A DNA stretch of 64,000 nucleotides from Pseudomonadota bacterium. GTDB lineage: Bacteria; Myxococcota; Myxococcia; Myxococcales; Myxococcaceae. The DNA lies in contig JAFAFL010000137.1 of the NCBI GenBank assembly GCA_023423535.1, forward strand, positions 310,001-374,000. The letters are read 5' to 3'. A program made the translations under genes and the position numbers. The notes beneath the pieces were generated by a model that was not told where the DNA came from, searched no databases, and worked only from the letters and a program-made list of their open reading frames with translations. Positions 54,463-63,917 of the stretch are shown here, piece by piece. The stretch's first letter is position 1. Each line of letters opens with the position of its first letter.

Positions 54463-56247
54463 CTATTCGAAGACGGGGATCTCCGTCTGGCCCTGCGGCG
54501 GGCGCTTGGGCGTGTTCGACGGACGGGTGGGCCCCTGCGCGGCGGCGGGCGCGGGCGCGTTCTTGCGCAGCGTCACCGCCATGGTGATCCGGTCCTCCGC
54601 GTTGCGGCTGAAGTCCACCGTGCGCGCCTCGGTCTGGTGGCCCGCGAGCTTGAAGGAGAGCTGGTGCTCGCCGCGCTCGAGCCGCAGGTCCGCGGGCGTC
54701 GTCCCAAGCCAGGTCTCGCCGTCGTAGATGTCCGCGCCGGCGGGCTGCGAGGTGAACGCCACCACGATGTCCACCGGGGCGGAGGGCGCGACGGGCTCCG
54801 GCGTCACCCGCGCGGGCTCGACGGGAGCGGGCGTGGGCGAGGGCGGCGCCACGGCGACGGCCGGCTCGGTGGCCGTGAGCGGGACCGGTGCGTTGGGACG
54901 CTGGGTCACGGCGACGGGCGCGGGCGGCGCATCGTCTCCGCCGAAGACGATGAACCCGGCCACCGCGATCGCCACCAGCAGCAGCGGCACCGCGACGAGG
55001 ACCGGCGTGAGGGACTTGCGCTCGGTGCGCGAGGACGAAGAGGCCTGCGGCGGCGCTTCTGCGCGGGCGCTCTCCGCGCGCGGGCCACCCGAGCCGGAGC
55101 GGGAAGGGGACCTCGGCTCCTGCAGCTTCGAGTCGACGATCACGTTGGAGCGGACGCTGCCGCTTCCTGCAGGGCGCGCGCTCGCGGAGGAGGGCTGCGA
55201 CCCGCTGCCCACGCGACGGCCGGCGACGGTGCCCCGGGGCCTCGCGGCGGAGGCGGACGAGCCCGAACCTTCGCGTGCGCTGGACGGATCCACAGGGCCG
55301 GGCAGGGCGTCGAGTTCGCGTGCGCCGAGGCCCGCGACGGCATCCCCCATCGCGGCGATGAACTCCTCCGCGGACTGGAAGCGATCCGGCTTCTCCGGCG
55401 CCAGCGCCTTCTGGAAGAACGCGTCGATCTCGGGCGGCACCGGCGCGCCCTGACGCTTGCGCGCGACGGGCGGCACCTGCTGGGTGAGGCTCAGCTGCAG
55501 CGCCTTGCGGACGGTGTTCGCGCCGAAGGGAGAAGAGCCGGTGAGGCAGAAGTAGAGGACGCCCGCGAGCGAGTAGAGGTCGCTGCGCTGATCGACGTGC
55601 TCACCGCCGGCCTGCTCGGGCGGCATGTACTGCGGCGTGCCGAGCACCTGTCCGGTGGAGGTGAGCTGCTCGTTCTCGTCCTGCTCGAGCGCCTTCACCA
55701 GACCGAAGTCGAGCACCTTGACGAAGTCCCGCTCGTCGAGGCGCTGCACCATCATGTTGTGCGGCTTGAGGTCCCGATGGATGGCGCCCATCTGGTGCGC
55801 ATGCGCGAGCGCGCGCGCGGCCTGCTCCACCAGATCCACGGCGCGGCGCAGCGACAGCGGGCCGTTGCTCTTCACCAGCTGCTTGAGGCTCACGCCCTCG
55901 AGCAGTTCCATCACGTAGTAGCAGACGCCGTCCTGCGTCCGGCCGAAGTCGTAGATGGTGATGATGCCCGGATGCCTCAGCCGCGAGGCCATCTCCGCTT
56001 CGCGACGGAAGCGCTCGAAGAACTGCGGCGCGGCCGCGAGCGTGGGGTGCAGCGTCTTCACCGCGACCTCGCGGCCCATGGAGGTCTGGGTGGCGCGGAA
56101 CACCATCCCCATCCCGCCCTGACCGAGCACGCCGTCGATGCGATAGCGGCCGTCGAGCACCTGGCCGATGAGCTGCGTGTTCTGCGCGGGGCAGAGGTGA
56201 TCTTGACCTTCGGTGCTGCCGCAATGGGCACAGGGAGCGCGGGGCAT
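54463..56247 (-). CDS. Ser/Thr protein kinase with zinc-binding N-terminus and PEGA domain
   Basis: A 594-residue membrane kinase. It begins with a short cysteine cluster (CAHC..C, residues 6-19) that could bind zinc. The kinase domain (about 35-300) has GQGGMGMVF, K64, HRDLKPHN with D159, and DFGLVKALEQ (180-189), all intact, so it should be active. A long Ser/Pro/Ala linker with a membrane helix (LTPVLVAVPLLLVAIAVAGF, near residue 415) leads to a PEGA domain (SQPAGADIYDGETWLGTTPA), which would lie in the periplasm. Similar kinases are numerous in myxobacteria. It is convergent with Sir2 and eight bases away. A possible -10 (TATAGT) lies 11 bases from its start, so the transcript may be nearly leaderless. 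Confidence 0.92.
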   Translation of the reverse strand: MPRAPCAHCGSTEGQDHLCPAQNTQLIGQVLDGRYRIDGVLGQGGMGMVFRATQTSMGREVAVKTLHPTLAAAPQFFERFRREAEMASRLRHPGIITIYDFGRTQDGVCYYVMELLEGVSLKQLVKSNGPLSLRRAVDLVEQAARALAHAHQMGAIHRDLKPHNMMVQRLDERDFVKVLDFGLVKALEQDENEQLTSTGQVLGTPQYMPPEQAGGEHVDQRSDLYSLAGVLYFCLTGSSPFGANTVRKALQLSLTQQVPPVARKRQGAPVPPEIDAFFQKALAPEKPDRFQSAEEFIAAMGDAVAGLGARELDALPGPVDPSSAREGSGSSASAARPRGTVAGRRVGSGSQPSSASARPAGSGSVRSNVIVDSKLQEPRSPSRSGSGGPRAESARAEAPPQASSSSRTERKSLTPVLVAVPLLLVAIAVAGFIVFGGDDAPPAPVAVTQRPNAPVPLTATEPAVAVAPPSPTPAPVEPARVTPEPVAPSAPVDIVVAFTSQPAGADIYDGETWLGTTPADLRLERGEHQLSFKLAGHQTEARTVDFSRNAEDRITMAVTLRKNAPAPAAAQGPTRPSNTPKRPPQGQTEIPVFE

Positions 56248-56295
56248 CAGGACTGCGACTATACCCGGCGCTCCCCGGGACCATCACACGGCTGT

Positions 56296-56592
56296 CTAGC
56301 CACCGTGCAGGCGCGTGCGCTTTCGCGGACCGCCCTTGTGCTTCACGTTCATCTCGCTGGGCGCCTTCTTGCGCCCGCGCAGCGTGGTCTCCATCCGGCC
56401 GCGCTTGTATTCGGTCTCCTTCGCCGCGGGACCGAGCTTCATCTCCGAGAGCGCTTTCTCGCGGCGCTGCAGCGCCGACTCGTCGCGTGGGAGCGTCCTC
56501 TTTCCCTTCGTCGCCCCCGTGCTGGGGAGCGCGCTCTTCACGCCCACCTTCCGCTTGTTGATGACGCCTGCCTGGTCGGTACGAACGGCCAT
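56296..56592 (-). CDS. 98-residue basic protein of unknown function
   Basis: A 98-residue protein beginning MAVRTDQAGVINKRKVGVKS with the strong ribosome-binding site GGAAGGAGGGA just upstream. It has many Lys and Arg residues over the whole length, and two similar stretches (ALSEMKLGPAAKETEYKRGR and APSEMNVKHKGGPRKRTR). It is probably disordered and could bind RNA or DNA. I do not recognise a family. It lies on the same strand as the PEGA kinase, 48 bases upstream of it. The good ribosome-binding site argues for a real gene. Confidence 0.6.
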   Translation of the reverse strand: MAVRTDQAGVINKRKVGVKSALPSTGATKGKRTLPRDESALQRREKALSEMKLGPAAKETEYKRGRMETTLRGRKKAPSEMNVKHKGGPRKRTRLHGG

Positions 56593-56779
56593 CTGATCCC
56601 TCCTTCCCGTTGAGATAGGGACGCTCGCGCGCGTGAGGAACCGTGCGTGCTTCCGCCGCGCCATGGGCGACGGAGGTGCGATCGGCCGAGCGCGCGCGGC
56701 ACCGCGGAGGGGTGCGTCCCTACCGTCAGTGCGACGCCACTTACTTCTCGTTTCAATCCCCCTCAGGAGGAGCCGCCCC

Positions 56780-57301
56780 ATGAAGAGCGATCACACGCAC
56801 CACGAAGAGCTCGAGCGCATCCGCAAGCTCATCGAAGGCATCGAGTTCGCCATGCTCACCACCGAGGAGGACGACGGCCATCTGCGGTCTCGTCCGATGG
56901 CGACGCTGCAGTTGGACGGCGACGGTGCGCTCTGGTTCTTCACCGGCGCGGGCTCGCACAAGATGGAGGAGATCGGCCACCACCGGCAGGTGAACCTCGC
57001 CTACATGGACAAGGGCCGCGACAGGTACGTGTCGATCAGCGGGCGCGCCGAGCTCGTGCGCGACCGGGCGAAGATCGAGGAGCTCTGGAACCCCATCTAC
57101 AAGGCCTGGTTCCCGGAGGGCCTGAACGACCCGGACCTCGCGCTGCTGAAGGTGTCGGTGGAGCGCGCGGAGTATTGGGATCCGGTGTCGAGCAAGGTCA
57201 CCCAGGCGCTCGGCTTCGTGAAGGCGCTGGTGACGCGGCAGCGCGCGGAGCCGGATGGGCACGGGAAGTTCGCGCTCGACGAGCAGCACCCGGCGCACTG
57301 A
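56780..57301 (+). CDS. pyridoxamine 5'-phosphate oxidase-like (general stress protein 26-type) protein
   Basis: A 173-residue protein of the split-barrel flavin/F420-type fold. Marks are FAMLTTEEDDGHLRSRPMAT, GALWFFTGAGSHKMEEIGHH (cofactor-binding region) and VNLAYMDKGRDRYVSISGRA. This is closest to the general-stress-protein 26 group of the PNPOx-like superfamily, whose members bind FMN, FAD or F420 with mostly unknown substrates. A true pyridoxal-synthesis enzyme is less likely from the length and motifs. The ATG at 56780 follows AGGAGGAG. It is followed by the ABC-F gene 57 bases later. Confidence 0.88.
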   Translation: MKSDHTHHEELERIRKLIEGIEFAMLTTEEDDGHLRSRPMATLQLDGDGALWFFTGAGSHKMEEIGHHRQVNLAYMDKGRDRYVSISGRAELVRDRAKIEELWNPIYKAWFPEGLNDPDLALLKVSVERAEYWDPVSSKVTQALGFVKALVTRQRAEPDGHGKFALDEQHPAH

Positions 57302-57358
57302 AGCGCCTCGTTTGCGCCGTAGAGGGAGCGGGGCAGGTCGGGTATCACTCCGGCCGCC

Positions 57359-59332
57359 ATGAGCCTGCTCTCGGTCCGTGACCTTTCCCTCGCCTTCGGC
57401 GACCGCGTCCTCTTCGACGAGGAGACGTTCGCGTTGGGCCCGCGCGATCGGGTGGGGCTGGTGGGGCCGAACGGCTCGGGCAAGTCCACGCTGATGAAGA
57501 TGATCGCCGGGCGGATGACGCCGGACGGCGGCGCGGTGCAGTACGCACGCGGCGCGAGGGTGGGCTACCTGCCGCAGGAGCTGCAGGAATTGCCGAAGGG
57601 CAACGTCGTCGAGTCGGTGATGGCGTCGGTGCCGGGCCGGACCTCGCTGGAGTCGCGGCTTCTGCAGACGCAGGCGGCGCTGGACGCGGCGACGGATGAG
57701 GCGGATCAGCTCGAGTGGGCGCAGACGCTGGCGGACCTGCACGAGGAACTCGATCACTTCGAGGAGCGCTACGGCCGCCACCGCGCGGAGCGGATCCTCA
57801 AGGGGCTCGGGTTTCCGGATGCGTGGCTGCTCAAGGGCTCGGAGACGCTGAGCGGTGGCTGGCGGATGCGCGCGGCGCTGGCGGGACTGCTCCTGCAGGA
57901 TCCGGATCTGCTTCTGCTCGACGAGCCGACGAACCACCTCGACCTGCCGACGCTCGCGTGGTTCGACACCTTCCTCAAGGGCAGCCGCAAGGCGATGATC
58001 CTGATCTCGCACGACCGCGAGTTCCTCAACCGGCAGATCAACAAGGTCCTCTCCATCGAGGTCGAGGGCCTGCGCTCCTATCCGGGCAACTTCGAGGACT
58101 ACAAGCGCCAGCGCGCGGACGAGCTCGAGCAGCTGAGGGCGGCGGCGGCAAAGGTCGAAGCGCGGCGCGCGGAGCTGCAGGGCTTCATTGACCGCTTCCG
58201 CGCCAAGGCGTCGAAGGCGAGCCAGGCGCAGAGCCGGGTGAAGATGCTCGAGCGGCTCGACGAGGTGGTGGTCATCAAGGACCGCGCCACGGTTTCCTTC
58301 CGCTTCCCCGAAGTCCCCGCGCCGGGCCGCGAGGTCATGCGTGTCAACGCGGTGTCGAAGGCCTACGGACCGCTCACCGTGTACGACCGCGCGAGCGCCA
58401 CCGTGCAGCGCGGCCAGCGGATCGCGATCGTGGGCGTGAACGGCGCGGGCAAGACGACGCTCCTGAAGATGATGGCGGGCGAGCTGCAGCCGGACTCGGG
58501 CAACGTGGAGCTCGGGCACAACGTGACGCTCGGCTACTACGCGCAGCACCACGGCGACACGCTCGACAAGCGGAAGACGATCCTCGAGGAGGTCCACGCC
58601 CTGGTGCCGGACCGGCCGCAGTCCTACGTGCGCGGCGTTCTGGGCGCGTTCCTCTTCACCGGCGACGACGTGGAGAAGCCCATCGGCGTGCTCAGCGGTG
58701 GCGAGCGCGCGCGCGTGGCGCTGTCGAAGCTGCTCCTGCGGCCGGCGAACTTCCTCCTCATGGACGAGCCGACGAACCACCTCGATCTCGACTCGTCGGA
58801 GGCGCTGATCGAAGCGCTCTCCGCCTACGGCGGCACGCTGGTGTTCGTGTCCCACAACCGGAGCTTCCTCAACCGGCTGGCGACGCACGTGTGGGAGGTG
58901 AAGGACCACAAGGTCACGCCCTATCCGGGGAACCTCGACGACTACCTCTACCACCTGCAGCAGGTGGCGGCGGCGGAGGAGGCGGCTGCGCGCGCGGAGG
59001 GATCTCAGCAGCAGGCGAACGGCGCCACCAGCGGACCGGCCCCGGGCGCGAAGCTCAGCGACAAGGAGCGCAAGCGGCTGGAGGCAGAGGAGCGCCAGCG
59101 GCGGAGCAAGGTCGAGGGGCCGATCAAGAAGGAGATCGCGCAGATCGAAGCGCGGATCGCAGAGCTGGAGGCAGCCCAGAAAGCGCGTGAAGCGGAGCTC
59201 GCGGATCCGGCGCTGTACGAGGACTTTGCGCGCGCGCGCCCGGTGATGGACGCGGTGGCTGCGGCGAAAGCGGAGCTCGAGTCGCTCTACGCGCGTTGGG
59301 AGGATGCGCACGCGCGGCTCGAAGGCGGGTAG
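57359..59332 (+). CDS. ABC-F family ATPase (Uup-like)
   Basis: A 657-residue protein with two ATP-binding domains and no membrane part. Walker A motifs are GPNGSGKS (36-43) and GVNGAGKT near residue 361. Both signatures, LSGGW and LSGGE, and both DEPTNHLD boxes are present. The linker between domains is charged and helical. The C-terminal region (about 540-657) is a coiled coil rich in Lys, Glu and Arg, like the DNA-binding tail of Uup. ABC-F proteins act on ribosomes or in DNA-related processes; some give antibiotic resistance. The tail favours an Uup-like housekeeping role (inference). ATG 57359 is the natural start. Confidence 0.93.
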   Translation: MSLLSVRDLSLAFGDRVLFDEETFALGPRDRVGLVGPNGSGKSTLMKMIAGRMTPDGGAVQYARGARVGYLPQELQELPKGNVVESVMASVPGRTSLESRLLQTQAALDAATDEADQLEWAQTLADLHEELDHFEERYGRHRAERILKGLGFPDAWLLKGSETLSGGWRMRAALAGLLLQDPDLLLLDEPTNHLDLPTLAWFDTFLKGSRKAMILISHDREFLNRQINKVLSIEVEGLRSYPGNFEDYKRQRADELEQLRAAAAKVEARRAELQGFIDRFRAKASKASQAQSRVKMLERLDEVVVIKDRATVSFRFPEVPAPGREVMRVNAVSKAYGPLTVYDRASATVQRGQRIAIVGVNGAGKTTLLKMMAGELQPDSGNVELGHNVTLGYYAQHHGDTLDKRKTILEEVHALVPDRPQSYVRGVLGAFLFTGDDVEKPIGVLSGGERARVALSKLLLRPANFLLMDEPTNHLDLDSSEALIEALSAYGGTLVFVSHNRSFLNRLATHVWEVKDHKVTPYPGNLDDYLYHLQQVAAAEEAAARAEGSQQQANGATSGPAPGAKLSDKERKRLEAEERQRRSKVEGPIKKEIAQIEARIAELEAAQKAREAELADPALYEDFARARPVMDAVAAAKAELESLYARWEDAHARLEGG

Positions 59333-59345
59333 ACTCCCGGGTCTC

Positions 59346-61619
59346 TTGGCCCTCTCAGCTCAGACGCGCTTTCTTTCGAGTTCCGTCGTTGCTGCGGTGG
59401 CGCTGCTGATCGGCGCCTGCTCGGGGGGTGGCATCCGCTCGGTCTGCGTGGAGGACACCGACTGCGGCGAAGGACTCTGCGTGCAGGGCCGGTGCGAGAA
59501 GACGCGCGCGCAGCCCACGCCGCCACCCGATGCCGGCCAGAGCGTGTACGAGTGCGCCGAGCCGTGCGGCAACGTCTGCTGTCCCGACGCGTCGATATGC
59601 ATGCACGGCGCGTGTGTCCCGCGGTGCGACACCATGTGGTGCGGCGACGTGGGTCAGGAGATCTGCTGCGCGGAGGGCGAGGTCTGCGGCGACGACAAGC
59701 GGTGCATCACGCCGCCACCGCCGCCACCGGACTGCGGCACCCAGGTGTGGGACGAGACGCTGCAGGCCTGCGCCGCGCGCGTGCGTCTCCGTCACTGTGA
59801 GCGACCGGCCGCCGAGTTCGAGCCCGAGGTCCTCTGGCGCGTCACGCCCGCCGACGGCTTCGATCAGGTCGTCGCCACGCCGATCGTCATCGACGTGAAC
59901 GGCGACGGCATCAGCGACGTGGTGGCGCCCTTCTACAACGGTGCGCTCGGGCACGACGGTCCCGCGGTGCTGCGCGCGCTGTCGGGGCTCGACGGCCGCG
60001 AGCTGTGGTCGGTGCCCGCGACCGAGGGCGGGGCGCGTGGCGTGTCGCAACCGGCGGCCGCGGTCCTCGACTTCTGGGAGCCGGTGACCGTGCTCGTTCC
60101 CGGCACCGACGGACTGCTGCGCGCGTACGACGGCGCGACCGGCGAGCTGCGCTGGCTCTCGCGCGATCTGAACGGGCAGGGCGTCCTCTGCGACGTGGGC
60201 TGGGGCGCGCCGGCGGTGGCGGATCTCAACGGAGATTCACGTCCGGAGATCGTCTGTGGCTTCACCGTGTTCGACCGCACCGGCGTGCTGGTCTGGGAGT
60301 CCGAACCCGCCTCCGGTCCGCTGGGAGGGATCGTCTCCATCGCGGACCTGGATCTCGACGGACGGCTGGAGCTGACCGACGGCACGCGCGCGCTACGGCA
60401 CGACGGCACGGTCCTCTGGAAGCTGCGTGAGACCGGCGGCCTGGCCGCGATCGCGGACATCGTGACCGCGGACGGACGCATGGGCCCGGACGGTCTCCCG
60501 GAGGTCGTCGTCGCTCGCGCCGGACAGCTGGAGGTGCGTCACGGTCTGACCGGCGAGCACGTGCTGCCCACCATGCTGCTGCCCACCTGGGACGGCAGCG
60601 CCTGCTACCCGGAAGCGGGCGCGCCCGGCGTGGGAGGTCCTCCGGCGGTGGGCGATCTCAACGGCGACGCCGTGCCCGAGGTGGTGGTCGCGTCCGGCCA
60701 GTGCCTCGCGGCGATGGCGCTGGTCAATCCCTTCCAGCCGCGCTGGCAGACCTACTGGGCGTGGCCGGCGGTGGATGGGACCTCGTCGGTGACCGGCGCG
60801 GCGCTGTTCGACTTCCACGGCGACCGCAAGCCGAGCGCACCGGGCGGCAGGTTCCTCGACGTGGTGCACGCGGACGAGACCCTGCTGCACGTGCTGCGCG
60901 GCGACAACGGCGCGTATCGATTCCTGGGCGATCACTGCTCGGGGACGATCTACGAGAATCCGGTGGTCGCGGACGTGGACGGTGACGGGAGCGCGGACGT
61001 GGTGCTCGGCGTGAACACCACCGGCGGCAGCGCGGTCGGATGCAAGGCGGACATCGAGCCCGGGGTCGTCGTGCTGCGCGAGCGCAAGAGCCGCTGGGCG
61101 AACGCGAGGTCCATCTGGAACCAGCACGCGTACACGCCATGGAGCGTGTGCGACGGAAGCGACGAGGTCTGCACTGCCAACGGCGAGTGGACGCAGCACG
61201 GACGGATCCCCTTCGAGCCCACGCCGCTGTTCGAGCAGACGGTTGCGCGCGCGAACTCGCATGGAAGCCTGCGGCCGAGGGGCGCGGCGAACGCGGTGCT
61301 GAGCGATTGGAAGATCGTCCGTGACCGGTGCCCGGAAGAGCTCTCGCTGCTCGTGCGCGTGATCAACGAGGGCGAGGCGCCGCTGCGTGCCGGGACGGTG
61401 GTGCAGGTGCTGCGCGAGGGCGTGCTGCTGTCGGAGACGAGGCTCGACCGGCCGCTGCCGCATGGCTCCGCGCGCGTGCTGTCACTCCCGCTCCCCACGA
61501 GCGACACCGCGGGCGAGGATCTGGGCAACGTCTTCATCGTGCTCGACCCCGACGACCGCACCGCGGAGTGCGCCGAGGAGGACAACGTCGAAGGCCCGAT
61601 CTGGGTCTCCTGCGAGTAG
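59346..61619 (+). CDS. FG-GAP/VCBS-repeat lipoprotein with cysteine-rich N-terminus
   Basis: A 757-residue lipoprotein from TTG 59346, which gives a 25-residue signal peptide with lipobox LIGAC. An ATG at 59304 adds 14 residues, but its GGGAGG abuts it and the start overlaps the ABC-F gene by 29 bases. The mature part begins with cysteine modules (VCVEDTDCGEGLCVQGRC, EICCAEGEVCGDDKRC), then a proline run. The bulk is an FG-GAP or VCBS-type beta-propeller with Asp-rich loops DVNGDGISDVV, DLNGDSRPEIV, DLDLDGRLEL, DLNGDAVPEVV and DVDGDGSADVV, which bind calcium in relatives. A C-terminal domain (VRVINEGEAPLRAGTVVQVL) looks like a CARDB-type adhesion domain. A surface role is inferred. Confidence 0.85.
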   Translation: MALSAQTRFLSSSVVAAVALLIGACSGGGIRSVCVEDTDCGEGLCVQGRCEKTRAQPTPPPDAGQSVYECAEPCGNVCCPDASICMHGACVPRCDTMWCGDVGQEICCAEGEVCGDDKRCITPPPPPPDCGTQVWDETLQACAARVRLRHCERPAAEFEPEVLWRVTPADGFDQVVATPIVIDVNGDGISDVVAPFYNGALGHDGPAVLRALSGLDGRELWSVPATEGGARGVSQPAAAVLDFWEPVTVLVPGTDGLLRAYDGATGELRWLSRDLNGQGVLCDVGWGAPAVADLNGDSRPEIVCGFTVFDRTGVLVWESEPASGPLGGIVSIADLDLDGRLELTDGTRALRHDGTVLWKLRETGGLAAIADIVTADGRMGPDGLPEVVVARAGQLEVRHGLTGEHVLPTMLLPTWDGSACYPEAGAPGVGGPPAVGDLNGDAVPEVVVASGQCLAAMALVNPFQPRWQTYWAWPAVDGTSSVTGAALFDFHGDRKPSAPGGRFLDVVHADETLLHVLRGDNGAYRFLGDHCSGTIYENPVVADVDGDGSADVVLGVNTTGGSAVGCKADIEPGVVVLRERKSRWANARSIWNQHAYTPWSVCDGSDEVCTANGEWTQHGRIPFEPTPLFEQTVARANSHGSLRPRGAANAVLSDWKIVRDRCPEELSLLVRVINEGEAPLRAGTVVQVLREGVLLSETRLDRPLPHGSARVLSLPLPTSDTAGEDLGNVFIVLDPDDRTAECAEEDNVEGPIWVSCE

Positions 61620-61637
61620 GGCCAGCGGCCCAGCTGA

Positions 61638-63917
61638 TCAGCCCGCCTTGCGCCGGCGCTTCTCCGCCTTCTTCTGGGGCGGAGAACTCTTGTTGCGGTC
61701 CTTCTCGCCGTTGGCCTCGAGTCCCGCCGTCGTACCGGCGCCCGTTCCCAGAAGCGACATCGACGCGTCGGGGAAGGGCGTCCCGTCGATTGGTGGGGTG
61801 TGGGCGGGGAGCTCCACCGGGATGCCCGGCAGCCGGATGGTGAAGTGCGCGCCCTCGCCGATGCGGCTCTGCACGGTGACGGAGCCGCCGTGGTTCTTCA
61901 CGATGCGCTGGCAGATCGCCAGCCCGAGCCCGGTGCCCTTCTGCTTCGTGGTGAAGAACGGCACGAAGATGTTCAGCTGCTGATCGCCCGGGATGCCCGG
62001 TCCGTCGTCGATGACGTGGACCTCGATCGTCTCGCTGGCAGAACCGCGAAACTCGCTGAACCGGTCCTGACGGTCGGTGCGGACGGTGAGGTGCCCGCCC
62101 TTCTCGTCGAGCGCCTGCACCGCGTTCTGCACGAGGTTGATGAGCACCTGCTTGAGCTGCTCCGCGTCCGCGTCCACGCGCCCGAGCGACTCGTGGAGCT
62201 GCACCTCCAGCTTCACCCGCTGCGGGATCTCGTTCTGGATGAGCCGGATCGTCCGCGTGACCACGTCGTTGATGTCGGTGGGAGCGAAGTTTTGCTTCAG
62301 CGGCCGCGAGTAGTCGAGGAACGCGCTCACCACGCCGTTGAGCCGGTTCACCTCTTCGACGATCACGTCCATGAACTCGCGGTCTTCGCCGGTGATGTTC
62401 GCGGGGTTGAGGCACTGGGTGGCGCCCTTGATCGCGCCGAGTGGATTGCGGATCTCGTGCGCCAGGCCCGCGGCCATCTCACCCAGCGCGGCGAGGCGAT
62501 CGCGCTCGCGCATGCGCTCGTAGAGCTTGGAGTTCTCCACCACCACCGCGACCTGCTCGGCGATCTCCAGCACCAGGGCGATTTCGTCGGAGGCGAAGGC
62601 CTCGGGCACGCGCTCGTCCCAGAGGTTGAGGAAGCCGATCACCCGGTCGTTGCCCACCAGCGGCACGGTGATTCCGCTCTTCATCTGGCCCATCGCCTGC
62701 CGGATGTCGTTGATGCGCTTGAGCTCGTCGCGGTGCCGCTTGTGGTCGCCGGGGTTCTGCCGCAGCTCCAGCGTCCTGCGATCGAGGTGCTCGAGCAGCA
62801 CCGCCTTCTCTCCACGCGCCAGCGCCGAGTTCACCAGCCCGCGCGCCATCGCCTGATCGAGAAACAGGGCCGGCTGCGGTCCGCGGAAGTTCAGCAGCCT
62901 GAACCCGGGCCGGTCGTCCGCGAGGAGGTAGAGCGAGCCGTGCGTCACCCGGCGCGTCTCGTTGAAGCCATCGAGGATGACCCGCGCCAGCTCGTCCACG
63001 TCGATGATGTTGGCGATGCGCGCCTTGAGCTGGGTCAACGCGCGCAAGAGCTCGAAGCGCTCGCGGAAGAAGATGGCCACGACCTGCTCCTCGACCTTCG
63101 CGCGCAGGGGCTCGACGAGGATGATCATCACGAACGCGGCGACGACCGTGTTGAAGAGGAAGAGCGGCGCGTTGCCGTCCACCCAGATCGTCAGCGTGGC
63201 GAAGACCGCGGCGAGGATCACCGCCAGCACCGCCTGCGACGCCACCTTCCCCAGCAGCTCGTGCAGGTCCATCAACCGCAGGCGCAAGAGCGTCTGGGCG
63301 AGGAAGAAGAGGAAGAGGGTGACGACGATCGGCCCGAGGGAGGGGAAGGGGATCCCGAACCTCGGCAGGAAGTCCAAAGTGGCGAAGAGCACCGACGCCG
63401 CGACGCCCACCGCGAGGTAGCTCAGCCGCGCGCGCTCGATGCGCGACTCCACGACCGCCACGCGACGCACCACCAGCGACACGGTGACGAGCAGCGCGGC
63501 CATCACCCACGCGGTCAGCGCCACGCGGGCCCACAGCAGGTTCGACAGCGGCGAGAGCCCCACCGCCAATCCGAACAGGGCCGAGAGCAGGGCGATCCGG
63601 CGGCCGTACCGCAGCACGCTCGCTCGGACGGAGAGGAACTCGAGGAAGAAGGCGAGTGTCAGCGCCGGCACCAGCGCGCCGAGGATGAGCTGCGTGGACA
63701 CGCCGACCTGCGCCATCCACGGCCACTGCTCGGCGGGGATGATCGCGTAGAAGAACTGGGCGAAGTAGAAGCCGCCGACGGTCAGCGCGAGGATCGAATA
63801 CGCGGTGACGACGCGCGGACGCCCCGCCCGCAGGAGCATCGAGAGGCCGAGCGCCAGGCCCACGATCGCGGCCAGCAGCGCGCTTTGAGTACGGATGTCC
63901 ACGGTCTGACCGTACAC
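61638..63917 (-). CDS. membrane histidine kinase with multi-TM sensor and GAF domain
   Basis: A 759-residue kinase. Residues about 10-280 form roughly eight membrane helices of a 7TM-like sensor region. A GAF-like domain follows (about 300-470; ARIANIIDVDELARVILDGF, GITVPLVGNDRVIGFLNLWD). The DHp helix contains the phospho-accepting His of AAGLAHEIRNPLGAIKG (near residue 500). The HATPase domain is complete (NLVQNAVQALDEKG, VIDDGPGIPG, GTGLGLAICQRIV). The final 60 residues are a basic, disordered tail. There is no receiver, so it needs a separate response regulator, which is not adjacent. The start is taken as GTG 63917, with another GTG at 63902 possible; the gap to the window end is only 83 bases. 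Confidence 0.9.
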   Translation of the reverse strand: MYGQTVDIRTQSALLAAIVGLALGLSMLLRAGRPRVVTAYSILALTVGGFYFAQFFYAIIPAEQWPWMAQVGVSTQLILGALVPALTLAFFLEFLSVRASVLRYGRRIALLSALFGLAVGLSPLSNLLWARVALTAWVMAALLVTVSLVVRRVAVVESRIERARLSYLAVGVAASVLFATLDFLPRFGIPFPSLGPIVVTLFLFFLAQTLLRLRLMDLHELLGKVASQAVLAVILAAVFATLTIWVDGNAPLFLFNTVVAAFVMIILVEPLRAKVEEQVVAIFFRERFELLRALTQLKARIANIIDVDELARVILDGFNETRRVTHGSLYLLADDRPGFRLLNFRGPQPALFLDQAMARGLVNSALARGEKAVLLEHLDRRTLELRQNPGDHKRHRDELKRINDIRQAMGQMKSGITVPLVGNDRVIGFLNLWDERVPEAFASDEIALVLEIAEQVAVVVENSKLYERMRERDRLAALGEMAAGLAHEIRNPLGAIKGATQCLNPANITGEDREFMDVIVEEVNRLNGVVSAFLDYSRPLKQNFAPTDINDVVTRTIRLIQNEIPQRVKLEVQLHESLGRVDADAEQLKQVLINLVQNAVQALDEKGGHLTVRTDRQDRFSEFRGSASETIEVHVIDDGPGIPGDQQLNIFVPFFTTKQKGTGLGLAICQRIVKNHGGSVTVQSRIGEGAHFTIRLPGIPVELPAHTPPIDGTPFPDASMSLLGTGAGTTAGLEANGEKDRNKSSPPQKKAEKRRRKAG

